NCBI GenBank assembly: GCA_014378085.1
Contig: JACMOJ010000272.1
Location: 1 to 7,059, forward strand
DNA: 7,059 nucleotides
Direction of reading: 5' to 3'
From: Burkholderiales bacterium
Lineage (GTDB): Bacteria; Pseudomonadota; Gammaproteobacteria; Burkholderiales; Usitatibacteraceae
Each line of letters starts with the position of its first letter. The stretch's first letter is position 1. Below are positions 1-6,531 of the stretch, one piece after another. A program made the position numbers and the translations under genes. A model generated the notes under the pieces. It saw only the letters and a list, made by a program, of their open reading frames with translations. It did no database searches and was not told the DNA's origin.

Positions 1-121
1 ACTACGTCTTCAAACAAGCTAAAGCCAACTATTAAATTTTATACAATGCGTCGCACTGCTCGCATCGCTAGACTGCGTGCACATACTTGCCATGAGTCAA
101 TCGTGACCTTGCGTAATGTTT
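1..121. other. left-edge stretch with no supported gene
   Basis: This AT-richer stretch contains no gene I can support. A plus-strand frame entering from the left edge reads ten codons and stops at a TAA at 33-35; it could be the tail of an upstream gene but is too short to judge. Another plus-strand frame is open from position 1 to a TAA at 178-180, but it resembles nothing I know. No clear hairpin followed by a T-run, no good -35/-10 pair and no repeat is visible. Confidence 0.4.
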
Positions 122-938
122 TCAAGGTGAAGTTGCCGCAACAGAAGCTCGTTCCGGCGCCACGAAAAGTTTGGCTATAAAAAAGAAGTTGAGGAAGATA
201 GCGCCGGTAGGAACTGCTGACGCGAAGTAAAGCGGCCAGCCAGGCGGCTGGCGCAAAACTATCAGAGCATCGGTGCCATTGGCTGGCGAGGCATGTAGTT
301 CACCGACTCGCAATGGCCCGCCGATGGCCGACATGCCGGAGCCACCGTGCGAACCTGCGATGCCACCACCGAATAAGTCAGCCACCTTGACGGCGGCGTA
401 TGCAGTTACCGCTCTACCTGCATTGCAGCGGGCAAAAAGGTTGTAGATGGATCAGCGTGCGGCTGTCGGCTTCCAGTACTACGGACGAGCTGTTCGTATT
501 GTCGTTCGGCACAACGTAGTTGGTTGGTATCGGCACCGTCGCCAATACCCTGCCGGCGGTAGCGCAGCGACTGTTTCCACTCCGGCCGGCATTGCTGTGA
601 TAAACAGCGGTCAAGGGTGTAGTCGGTCTGAGAATGATGTGCTTTTCATCGACCTGTGGCATCGGTGCCAGGCTGTCGTTGCCAGAAATTGCAGGGAAAT
701 TGGCAGGAACATAAATTGCGTCGCTGCAAATCGGCATGTCCCAGATGCTATTGCTGGCAAAGGGACTTTTTAGTGCATCACGCGCACCGACAAGTGGCGC
801 CACCGCCAGATAGCGTGCCATTCGATCGTCAATTAACGCAGTACAACATTCTTTTAATGTTGTCCGGCGTTCTCGTCGCGGACAACGACAGCCTGGGCCG
901 CAGCAAATTACCCGCAGCACGCCGGCAAAATCACACAT
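122..938 (-). pseudogene. frameshifted, truncated gene for a secreted-type protein of unknown function
   Basis: Two minus-strand frames (938 down to a TAG at 416-414, then a frame that runs to a TGA at 124-122) together look like one broken gene. The first frame contains SPFASNSIWDMPI (residues 58-70), then YVPANFPA, a GND..APMPQ segment and NYVVPNDN, and ends in ADSRTLIHLQPF. Leaving out one base of the A5 run at 434-438 (T5 on the coding strand) continues it as ARCNAGRAVTAYAAVKVADL, GGGIAGSHGGSGMSAIGG and LRVGEL. From memory, this order of motifs matches a family of uncharacterised proteobacterial secreted proteins that begin near an 'SPFA..SIWN.PI' motif and have a glycine/histidine-rich SHGGS..SAIGG centre. 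Recalled relatives are longer, perhaps about 400 residues; the repaired reading here is 271. Similarity fades after GTDALIV, near position 257, and the remaining tail looks unrelated. The N-terminus is also doubtful: it is Cys/Arg-rich, with no recognisable signal peptide. The frameshift could be a sequencing error, but the missing second half argues for real decay. No catalytic function can be assigned. Confidence 0.65.
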
Positions 939-1202
939 GACTCATGCCCTTCAAAACGACTGATGCCGCTCAATGTTGATGTGACTGCCACGTTTAACAT
1001 ATGCAAGCAAATGTACGTCTATCAACGCGAGTGCGATCAAATCTTAGCCTCGTGACGCCAACGGGGATGTCAGCATCCAAGAACGGGGCAATCGTGCAGG
1101 ACCAGCCGTCCGCACTACCGCACCATTGCTCAAGTTTTCGACCGCACGATCGCACGGCATCATGACCACGAGACCGACCCTGATTATTCGAATCGCAGCG
1201 CA
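939..1202. other. intergenic gap between the divergent pseudogene and the polysaccharide genes
   Basis: These roughly 260 bases separate the minus-strand gene remnant from the first plus-strand cluster gene, so any promoter for the cluster within this window should lie here. I found no convincing -35/-10 pair. The best candidate, TTGATG at 976-981 followed by AT-rich TAACATATG around 995-1003, has poor spacing and a poor -10. No rho-independent terminator, operator-like palindrome or riboswitch is visible. A 54-codon plus-strand frame at 1001-1165 lacks a ribosome binding site and resembles no family I know. Regulation of the cluster cannot be read from this stretch. Confidence 0.45.
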
Positions 1203-2741
1203 ATGTCGTCAAAATCACCAAGAAAAGTTTTCTTAAATGAATATCAACGGGAAGTGCACCACGTGAATTCCACCAGTGCAAGCAACAAGCTATTGGTCGC
1301 AGCAACCGTCGTCGGTGCATTCATCGTGGCCATCGCGCTCGGCCGCGCTGCCGAAGCATTCGGCGAAGCCCAGATCATGGTCGCACTGGTGTTTCTGTTT
1401 CTCGCAGTCCTGTCTTTGAGCGACAGCAAATATGCCATCTCTCTAGTAATCCTTTTATTACCCCTGAGTACGGCTCAGTTCATGCCGCGCGAAATGATGG
1501 GCATCACCGGTCTGAATCCCTTCAACGTCACACTGGTGCTGGGCGCCACGCTGCTGCTGTTTCGCTACCTAATCCATCCACGCCAATTGCGTCTGCCCTC
1601 GCCATCTCGTTACTTTTGGCTTTACCTGGGCGCGCTGGTGTTTGCCGCCTTACATGGCATGACCCAGGTCGATGACATACCAGCGTACTTTAAGTTGCTG
1701 CAGATTATTTCCTTTGATTCAGCGACAGGCTATGTCGGTGAAGTGTTGTTCAAGCCACTGCTGCTCGTGGCGTCTGCACTGTTGCTGGCCATTGGCGTCA
1801 GGAATTCACGGCATCCGACTTTTTATTTAGTACCACTGTTTTTATCGTCGCTCTTGCTACCTTTGTCGGTGATTGCCGATGTCGTCCGATCGCGCGAAGT
1901 GCTGTCTGCCATGGTGATCGGTGGCGCATCGTTCTCAGGCATGCATGCTAATGAACTGGGATTGATGTTCAACATGGCGCTAGCCCTGTCCCTATTTTGC
2001 CTGTTTGGTCAACGCAGCCGCGCCGTCAAGTGGCTGCTTTCCATCAATGCTGCAATCTTGTTGTTAGGGATGCTTCTGACTTTTTCCCGCGGCGCCTACG
2101 TGGGCTTCCTGGTGATACTCACCTATTTTCTGTATCGACGCGGCAGTTTCCAGATGATGTTCGTAGCATTCCTGCTGGTACCGCTGGCAGTCTTGCTCAC
2201 ACCCCCCGCCGTGATCGAGCGCGCTGCGATCGGCGTTGGCAGCGGCGACGTGGATGCCATCAGTGCCGGCCGGGTGGATGAAATATGGCGCCCCTTGTTG
2301 CCCGACATTGCATCGAGCATTGTCCTCGGCCGTGGCCTGAGTTCGGTATTGTGGTCGGGGGCGGCACACGACAACGATTTTTTTATGACGGGCCGCATCG
2401 GTCACCCCCACAGCGCTTATCTTGGCATGATGCTGGACTTTGGGATTCTTGGCGGATTGATCGTGCTGGGATTTTTTTGGCATCTCTGGAAACTCTTCCT
2501 TTCGTTGGCAGCTGCGCATCCGGTACCGCTCTGGCGTGATTTTTTCCAAGGAGCAAGTGCTTGTGTGCTGGTGTTGCTGGTGCAAGGCATTACCGATGAC
2601 CGCTTCAGCCCGACCGTGGAGCAATGTTACCTGTGGATGGCCTACGGACTAGCGCTTGGATTTGTCACGCGTAGCCGACGCTATCGCGATCGATTGACTC
2701 GAATGAGCGCCAGCGCTGTGCTGCGTGGCAACGCACGATGA
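1203..2741 (+). CDS. O-antigen ligase / Wzy-like polysaccharide polymerase membrane protein
   Basis: This is a 512-residue, very hydrophobic protein of the O-antigen ligase/polymerase family (Wzy_C type). Such proteins act in the inner membrane, with catalysis on the periplasmic side, where they join lipid-linked sugar units into a chain or transfer them to an acceptor. About 12 membrane segments can be read, at roughly residues 30-47, 57-71, 76-93, 105-124, 138-152, 180-198, 207-227, 243-268, 275-294, 298-313, 319-336, and after the large loop 404-425, 448-466 and 475-490 (one or two are marginal). The family's typical LTFSRGAY motif is present (R296). The large hydrophilic loop (about 340-403) ends in GHPHSAYLG, with H401 and H403 placed like the conserved histidine region of WaaL/Wzy proteins. 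Polymerase and ligase cannot be told apart from sequence, but the flippase and glycosyltransferase neighbours favour a polymerase. The start is uncertain. The ATG at 1203 has no clear Shine-Dalgarno site, while an in-frame GTG at 1263 has GGGAAG eight bases upstream and would remove 20 polar residues, leaving a normal N-terminus. The stop overlaps the next gene by ATGA. Confidence 0.88.
   Translation: MSSKSPRKVFLNEYQREVHHVNSTSASNKLLVAATVVGAFIVAIALGRAAEAFGEAQIMVALVFLFLAVLSLSDSKYAISLVILLLPLSTAQFMPREMMGITGLNPFNVTLVLGATLLLFRYLIHPRQLRLPSPSRYFWLYLGALVFAALHGMTQVDDIPAYFKLLQIISFDSATGYVGEVLFKPLLLVASALLLAIGVRNSRHPTFYLVPLFLSSLLLPLSVIADVVRSREVLSAMVIGGASFSGMHANELGLMFNMALALSLFCLFGQRSRAVKWLLSINAAILLLGMLLTFSRGAYVGFLVILTYFLYRRGSFQMMFVAFLLVPLAVLLTPPAVIERAAIGVGSGDVDAISAGRVDEIWRPLLPDIASSIVLGRGLSSVLWSGAAHDNDFFMTGRIGHPHSAYLGMMLDFGILGGLIVLGFFWHLWKLFLSLAAAHPVPLWRDFFQGASACVLVLLVQGITDDRFSPTVEQCYLWMAYGLALGFVTRSRRYRDRLTRMSASAVLRGNAR
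1249..1254 (+). promoter_or_regulatory. candidate ribosome binding site for a GTG start at 1263
   Basis: GGGAAG lies eight bases before the in-frame GTG at 1263-1265. No comparable purine run precedes the ATG at 1203. If this site is the one used, the ligase/polymerase has 492 residues instead of 512, and 1203-1262 is untranslated leader. The site is suggestive only; comparing homologue N-termini would decide it. Confidence 0.4.
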
Positions 2742-3847
2742 AAATCTGTTTTCTTGGCCTGGAAAATCTGCCGGTACTGGCGCCGGAATTTAATCATCAC
2801 GGCATCGGTGGCGAAGAAGTACAGCACACCTTGCTGGCAAAATCGCTGGCACGCCGAGGTCACGATGTCAGCATGGTGGTCTACGACTATGGCCAACAGG
2901 ACCGGGCGCGCTGGGACCGGGTGACCACTTACAAAGCCTATCGCGCCAACGCCGGCATTCCGGTGCTGCGCTTCGCGCATCCCCGCTGGACGGGTATCTG
3001 GCAGGCGCTGCGGCGCGCCGATGCCGACCTCTATTACGTCAGTTGTGCCGGCATGCATCTGGGGCTGGTGGCACTTTTTTGCCAAGTGTATCGACGCAAA
3101 TGGGTATTTCGCGTGGCGCACGACACCGATTGCGAACCAGATAAATTATTGGTGGAGTTTTGGCGGGACAAGAAGTTATATGAGTACGGATTGCGGCGAT
3201 CGCCAGCGATTCTGGTGCAGACACAGCGCCAGCAGCAGGCGATACTTGCCAACTATGGATTGGCGAGCAGGCAGGTCGGCATGCTGGTTGACTTCCCGCA
3301 GCAGCGTTATGCCTTCGAGCAGCGCGATATCGATGTCCTGTGGGTGAACAACTTGCGTCAGTTTAAGCGGCCCGATCTGTTTCTGGCGTTGGCCCGGCGC
3401 TCACCGCATTTGCAGTTTCACATGGTCGGCGGTCCGCAACCTGGATTTGAAACCATGTTCGAGGCGATTTGCCGGGAAGCTGAATCGATTGCCAACCTGA
3501 CATTCCACGGCAGAGTTGCCTACCACGCGATGGACCGGAAGTACGGCAGGGCGCGCGTGTTCGTCAATACGTCAGATAGCGAAGGATTCCCGAATGCTTT
3601 TTTGCAAGCGTGGGTACGCGGTACACCCGTGGTGTCGTTCTTCGACCCCGACCATCTGATCGAGCGAGAATCTCTTGGCAAAGTCGTGAATTCGCTCGAT
3701 ACAATGGTACAGGCGGTCGAGACCTTGCACCGCAATGAACTGCAATGGACACAGGCCAGTACCCGCTGCGCTGCCTACATGGATCGGGTTTTCGGCGAAG
3801 ACCGGATCCTGGCGCCGTACCTGAGCGTATTCGGTGAGGCGGCCTGA
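2738..3847 (+). CDS. GT4-type (group 1) glycosyltransferase
   Basis: This is a 369-residue cytoplasmic protein with the two-domain GT-B layout of GT4 retaining glycosyltransferases, which move a sugar from an activated nucleotide-sugar to a lipid-linked acceptor. The N-terminal domain starts with the strand MKICFLGLEN, then GIGGEEVQ (residues 22-29), the glycine-rich loop seen in this group, and a helix with ARRGHDVSMVV. The C-terminal domain starts near DVLWVNNLRQFKRPD (R207 and K210 in the donor-phosphate binding region), then FHMVGGPQPGF, and the acidic motif SEGFPNAFLQAWVRGTPVV. There the usual E-x7-E pair reads E282-x7-Q290. I recall Gln at this place in several relatives with the 'EGFPN.FLQAW' pattern, so the enzyme is probably active. 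Sugar and linkage cannot be predicted. Its start overlaps the previous stop by four bases (ATGA) with no good Shine-Dalgarno site, which suggests translational coupling. Its end overlaps the next gene. The N-terminal domain is typical of GT4, and there is no signal peptide or membrane segment. Confidence 0.88.
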   Translation: MKICFLGLENLPVLAPEFNHHGIGGEEVQHTLLAKSLARRGHDVSMVVYDYGQQDRARWDRVTTYKAYRANAGIPVLRFAHPRWTGIWQALRRADADLYYVSCAGMHLGLVALFCQVYRRKWVFRVAHDTDCEPDKLLVEFWRDKKLYEYGLRRSPAILVQTQRQQQAILANYGLASRQVGMLVDFPQQRYAFEQRDIDVLWVNNLRQFKRPDLFLALARRSPHLQFHMVGGPQPGFETMFEAICREAESIANLTFHGRVAYHAMDRKYGRARVFVNTSDSEGFPNAFLQAWVRGTPVVSFFDPDHLIERESLGKVVNSLDTMVQAVETLHRNELQWTQASTRCAAYMDRVFGEDRILAPYLSVFGEAA

Positions 3848-5021
3848 CTTGGACGATTCCCGCATTCGCCTACTTTTCATTGTCAGTTCCCTGGTCTTCG
3901 GCGGCGCTGAAAAACATGCCGTTACCCTTGCCAACACGCTCGACTGTCGCCGATACCGGTTATCGCTGGCGTACCTGAAAGACGACGCGACGCTTTTGCC
4001 GCAGATCGACCGTACCAATCTGGACGGCGGCGTGTTCTGTTGCCACGTGGCGCGCAAGGTTGATTCTGCCGCGGTGCAGACACTGGCCGATCATGTCCGC
4101 GACGAGCGTATCGACGCAATCGTCTGCGTTAATACCTACCCCCTGTTGTACGCGACCCTGGCTGCGCGACGCGCACGCATGCCGGTAAAGCTGATCGAAG
4201 TGTTTCACACCACCGAACTAGGCGGTGTCGACGATCAGTTACAGATGCTGTTTTACCGACCCTTCATTCGCTTGAGCGATCAACTGGTGTATGTCTGCAA
4301 AAATCAGCGCCAGTACTGGCGCCGTCGTCTGCTGCGCGCGCGTCGGGACTGTGTCATCCATAACGGCGTCGACATCAGCCATTTCGACCTTCGCCAAACT
4401 GAGTGCGAAAGGCAACAAGTGCGGCAGCGCTTCGGTTTCGGCAAAGCCGATTACCTGATCGGCCTGTGCGCCGCTATGCGACCAGAAAAAGCCCATGGCG
4501 ATTTATTGCAAGCCCTGGCCCGGCTGCGTAATGCCGGTGTGCAAGCCAAGTGCCTGCTGATTGGTGATGGCCCCGAGCGCGGCCGTATCGAAGCCCAGAT
4601 CAGCGCGCTAAATCTGCGTGAGCATGTGCGCATCACCGGCTTTGAATCGGATGTGCGACCGACGATTGGCGCTTGCGATGTCATGACGATCGTCTCGCAC
4701 CACGTCGAAACCTTTTCGATTGCCACCCTTGAAGCGATGGCCATGGGCAAACCAATGGTAATGAGCCGGATCGGTGGTGCCAATGAACAGATCGAGCATG
4801 GCAAGAACGGTTATCTGTTTGCGAAAGGCGACATTGCTGCATTGACCGGTGCCCTAACCCGGCTACAGCATCGCCCACATGCAGAATCAATGGGGCAACT
4901 GGCGCGCGACACGATCGAACGGCAGTTTTCATTGGCCGTCATGGTCGACGCCTACGATCGTTTGTTTTCGGGCATGGTCAACGCTTATCAGGTAGAGCGA
5001 GGGAACATCCGTGTTGCGTGA
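3834..5021 (+). CDS. GT4-type (group 1) glycosyltransferase, second in cluster
   Basis: This protein has up to 395 residues and shows all the marks of a GT4 (group 1) GT-B glycosyltransferase, acting on the cytoplasmic side of the inner membrane during repeat-unit assembly. In order it has the N-terminal strand IRLLFIVSSL with FGGAEKHAV (residues 22-30), the acceptor-domain segment EVFHTTELGG (122-131), the domain linker VIHNGVDISHF (174-184), the donor-binding motif RPEK (216-219), LLIGDGPERGRIE (241-253), and a complete E-x7-E motif, ETFSIATLE (E292, E300), followed by GKPMVMSRIGG and EQIEHGKNGYLF. Donor and acceptor sugars cannot be inferred. The start is uncertain. A GTG at 3834 overlaps the previous gene by 14 bases and adds RRPD. 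A TTG at 3849, just after the previous stop, has GAGG nine bases upstream and gives an N-terminus close to the first strand, so it may be the true start. The end overlaps the flippase gene by 11 bases. Confidence 0.9.
   Translation: MRRPDLDDSRIRLLFIVSSLVFGGAEKHAVTLANTLDCRRYRLSLAYLKDDATLLPQIDRTNLDGGVFCCHVARKVDSAAVQTLADHVRDERIDAIVCVNTYPLLYATLAARRARMPVKLIEVFHTTELGGVDDQLQMLFYRPFIRLSDQLVYVCKNQRQYWRRRLLRARRDCVIHNGVDISHFDLRQTECERQQVRQRFGFGKADYLIGLCAAMRPEKAHGDLLQALARLRNAGVQAKCLLIGDGPERGRIEAQISALNLREHVRITGFESDVRPTIGACDVMTIVSHHVETFSIATLEAMAMGKPMVMSRIGGANEQIEHGKNGYLFAKGDIAALTGALTRLQHRPHAESMGQLARDTIERQFSLAVMVDAYDRLFSGMVNAYQVERGNIRVA
3836..3839 (+). promoter_or_regulatory. candidate ribosome binding site for a TTG start at 3849
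   Basis: GAGG lies nine bases before the in-frame TTG at 3849-3851 and inside the last codons of the preceding glycosyltransferase gene. It lies after the GTG at 3834, so it could not serve that start. Its position is the main argument for the shorter protein, which would lack the first five residues. Confidence 0.4.
4999..5003 (+). promoter_or_regulatory. ribosome binding site for the flippase gene
   Basis: GAGGG lies seven bases before the GTG at 5011. It sits within the end of the upstream glycosyltransferase gene. It supports the GTG over the adjacent TTG at 5014 as the start, and implies that the flippase is translated from the same message as the gene before it. Confidence 0.55.
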
Positions 5022-6531
5022 AGGCGGCCTGCGGCGCAGCGCCGCCTTGCTGGCCCTGGCAGGTGGCATCGAATTTGGCCTGCAGCTGGCGCTGCCGATC
5101 ATCCTGGTGCGCTGTCTGAACGAAACGGCGTTTGGTGAATATCGGTTGTTCTGGTTATTGGCCAATACCGCCCTGGCGATCGCACCCGCCTTCATACCGC
5201 AATCACTCTTTTATTTTCTGCCGCGCGGCGGCTCGAATGACCGGGGTATGTTGATTGGTAATGTACTGCTGTACATGGGCATGGCGGCGTGTGTCACCAC
5301 CATTGTCACCAGCACCGCCAATCCCTGGCTGCACGAAGCGGCACGTACGGTGTTCTTGCACACGCACGGAATGTCGGCAATTTTCCTCGGGCTCTGGGTT
5401 CTCGCCTCGACTCTAGATGTGCTGCCCACGGCCGAAGGGCGCATGGCATGGCAGTCGCGTGCCATGATCGGCATGGCGCTGGTGCGCACACTACTGCTGG
5501 CAATGGCGGCACTGGCCACAGCAGACATTGCCTGGTTAGGCGTTGCGATGGTCTGCGTCGGCATGATCAAAGTCGGCCTGCTGGCCTACTATGTTTCTCC
5601 GCTGGTCAAATCCAAGCAGCTTCATTGGAACATACCGACACTCAAGAAACAGTTCAGATACGCAATTCCATTTGCTTTGGGCAATGCTCTGTTCCAGCTG
5701 CGTGGCCAGGCCGATCAGTGGGTGGTCATCACGATGCTGTCGCCTGCGATGTACGCGACGTTTTCGATCGCCTCGGTGGTACAACCGGTGGCAGCACTGA
5801 TCCGTCAGCCGGTCAGCAATGCCATGCTGTCGCGCCTGAACGCTGCCCATACGCGTGGTGACCGGGCAGAAATACAAAGCCTGATCCTGAAGAGCAATGG
5901 CTCGACGGCCTTGTTGCTGGTGCCGATCATCGGCGGGTTGCTGGTCGCCGCACCTGACCTCGTCAACCTCATCTATACCAGCCGCTACCAGCAGACGGGG
6001 GCCATCATGCAGGTTTATCTCCTCGGCATGCTGACCAATATCTACGCCGTCGGTCACGTCCTCACCGCCCTCGACAAAGGAACCTTCGCTGCCTTCAACA
6101 GTGCCTGCAGCCTAGTTCTGTCAATTGGCTTGAGCGTCGTCGGCATCCATTATTTCGGTCTGCCGGGCGCAGCCATCGGTGGGGTGCTGACCCTGGCACT
6201 GGGCGAACTATGGGCCTTGAAAGTGGTCTCCACCACGTTGGCCGTACCATTACCGCAATTGGTGCCCTGGGCAGCTATGTTCCCGGCAGCAATATCTTCA
6301 TGCATTGCAATCATCGGCGTCATCCTTCTGCAGGCGCGCCTACCGTGGCATGGCATCGTGCTGTTGCTGAGCAAGGGCGCCATTTACCTGAGTATTTTTA
6401 TTCCCTGTTTCGTTCTGTTCGGCGGCCTGGCGGAACTGCGTACGCTGTTTGGCTGGCCGCTCGTCCGTAACCGCACCGGTACTCCCGACAAGTGGCAGGT
6501 TGCCACGGCAGGTGGAAGTTCGCAAAAATGA
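5011..6531 (+). CDS. Wzx-like polysaccharide/oligosaccharide flippase
   Basis: This is a 506-residue membrane protein of the polysaccharide transporter (PST)/oligosaccharide flippase family in the MOP superfamily. Such proteins turn lipid-linked sugar units from the cytoplasmic to the periplasmic face of the inner membrane. The length is a little above the usual 400-500. Family-typical features are an amphipathic first helix (ALLALAGGIEFGLQLALPIILVR, residues 12-34 in part), then LNETAFGEYRLFWLLANTA (36-54), where the FGEYR block is typical, and about 12 to 14 membrane segments, at roughly 12-32, 45-66, 81-100, 122-138, 152-170, 172-195, 217-230, 236-265, 296-314, 333-353, 360-380, 384-406, 414-440 and 447-472. 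The charged segment LRGQADQWVVITMLSPAMYATFSIAS (230-255) resembles the central loop-helix of Wzx proteins. The C-terminus (about 485-506) is polar. The GTG start has a GAGGG site seven bases upstream and overlaps the previous gene by 11 bases. Transport of a different lipid-linked substrate is possible, but the neighbours favour a polysaccharide repeat unit. Confidence 0.88.
   Translation: MLREGGLRRSAALLALAGGIEFGLQLALPIILVRCLNETAFGEYRLFWLLANTALAIAPAFIPQSLFYFLPRGGSNDRGMLIGNVLLYMGMAACVTTIVTSTANPWLHEAARTVFLHTHGMSAIFLGLWVLASTLDVLPTAEGRMAWQSRAMIGMALVRTLLLAMAALATADIAWLGVAMVCVGMIKVGLLAYYVSPLVKSKQLHWNIPTLKKQFRYAIPFALGNALFQLRGQADQWVVITMLSPAMYATFSIASVVQPVAALIRQPVSNAMLSRLNAAHTRGDRAEIQSLILKSNGSTALLLVPIIGGLLVAAPDLVNLIYTSRYQQTGAIMQVYLLGMLTNIYAVGHVLTALDKGTFAAFNSACSLVLSIGLSVVGIHYFGLPGAAIGGVLTLALGELWALKVVSTTLAVPLPQLVPWAAMFPAAISSCIAIIGVILLQARLPWHGIVLLLSKGAIYLSIFIPCFVLFGGLAELRTLFGWPLVRNRTGTPDKWQVATAGGSSQK
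6514..6518 (+). promoter_or_regulatory. ribosome binding site for the last gene
   Basis: GGAAG (within GGTGGAAG, 6511-6518) lies nine bases before the ATG at 6528 and inside the last codons of the flippase gene. It supports this ATG as the start of the partial gene that runs off the window. Confidence 0.45.

Noticed and set aside
3..35. A ten-codon plus-strand tail ending in TAA, possibly the end of an upstream gene
   Set aside because: Too short to identify; a stop this close to the edge is expected by chance.
447..940. Plus-strand frames (447-773 and 656-940) opposite the gene remnant
   Set aside because: The family-like motifs are on the minus strand; the plus-strand translations look like shadows.
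976..1003. TTGATG plus an AT-rich stretch as a sigma-70 promoter for the cluster
   Set aside because: Spacing to a TAACAT box is only 13 bases, and the alternative box at 16 bases is a poor match to TATAAT.
1001..1165. A 54-codon plus-strand frame in the gap before the polymerase
   Set aside because: No ribosome binding site, no recognisable family or hydrophobic pattern, and length expected by chance.
994..1320. A 108-codon minus-strand frame over the gap and the polymerase start
   Set aside because: Arg/Cys-rich and without family resemblance; overlaps the start of a well-supported gene, so it is most likely a shadow.
2064..2624. A 186-codon minus-strand frame within the polymerase gene
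   Set aside because: Rich in His/Gln/Arg and antisense to a clear membrane protein; typical of a shadow frame in GC-rich DNA.
5536..6057. A 173-codon minus-strand frame within the flippase gene
   Set aside because: Antisense to conserved membrane segments, with no recognisable domain.
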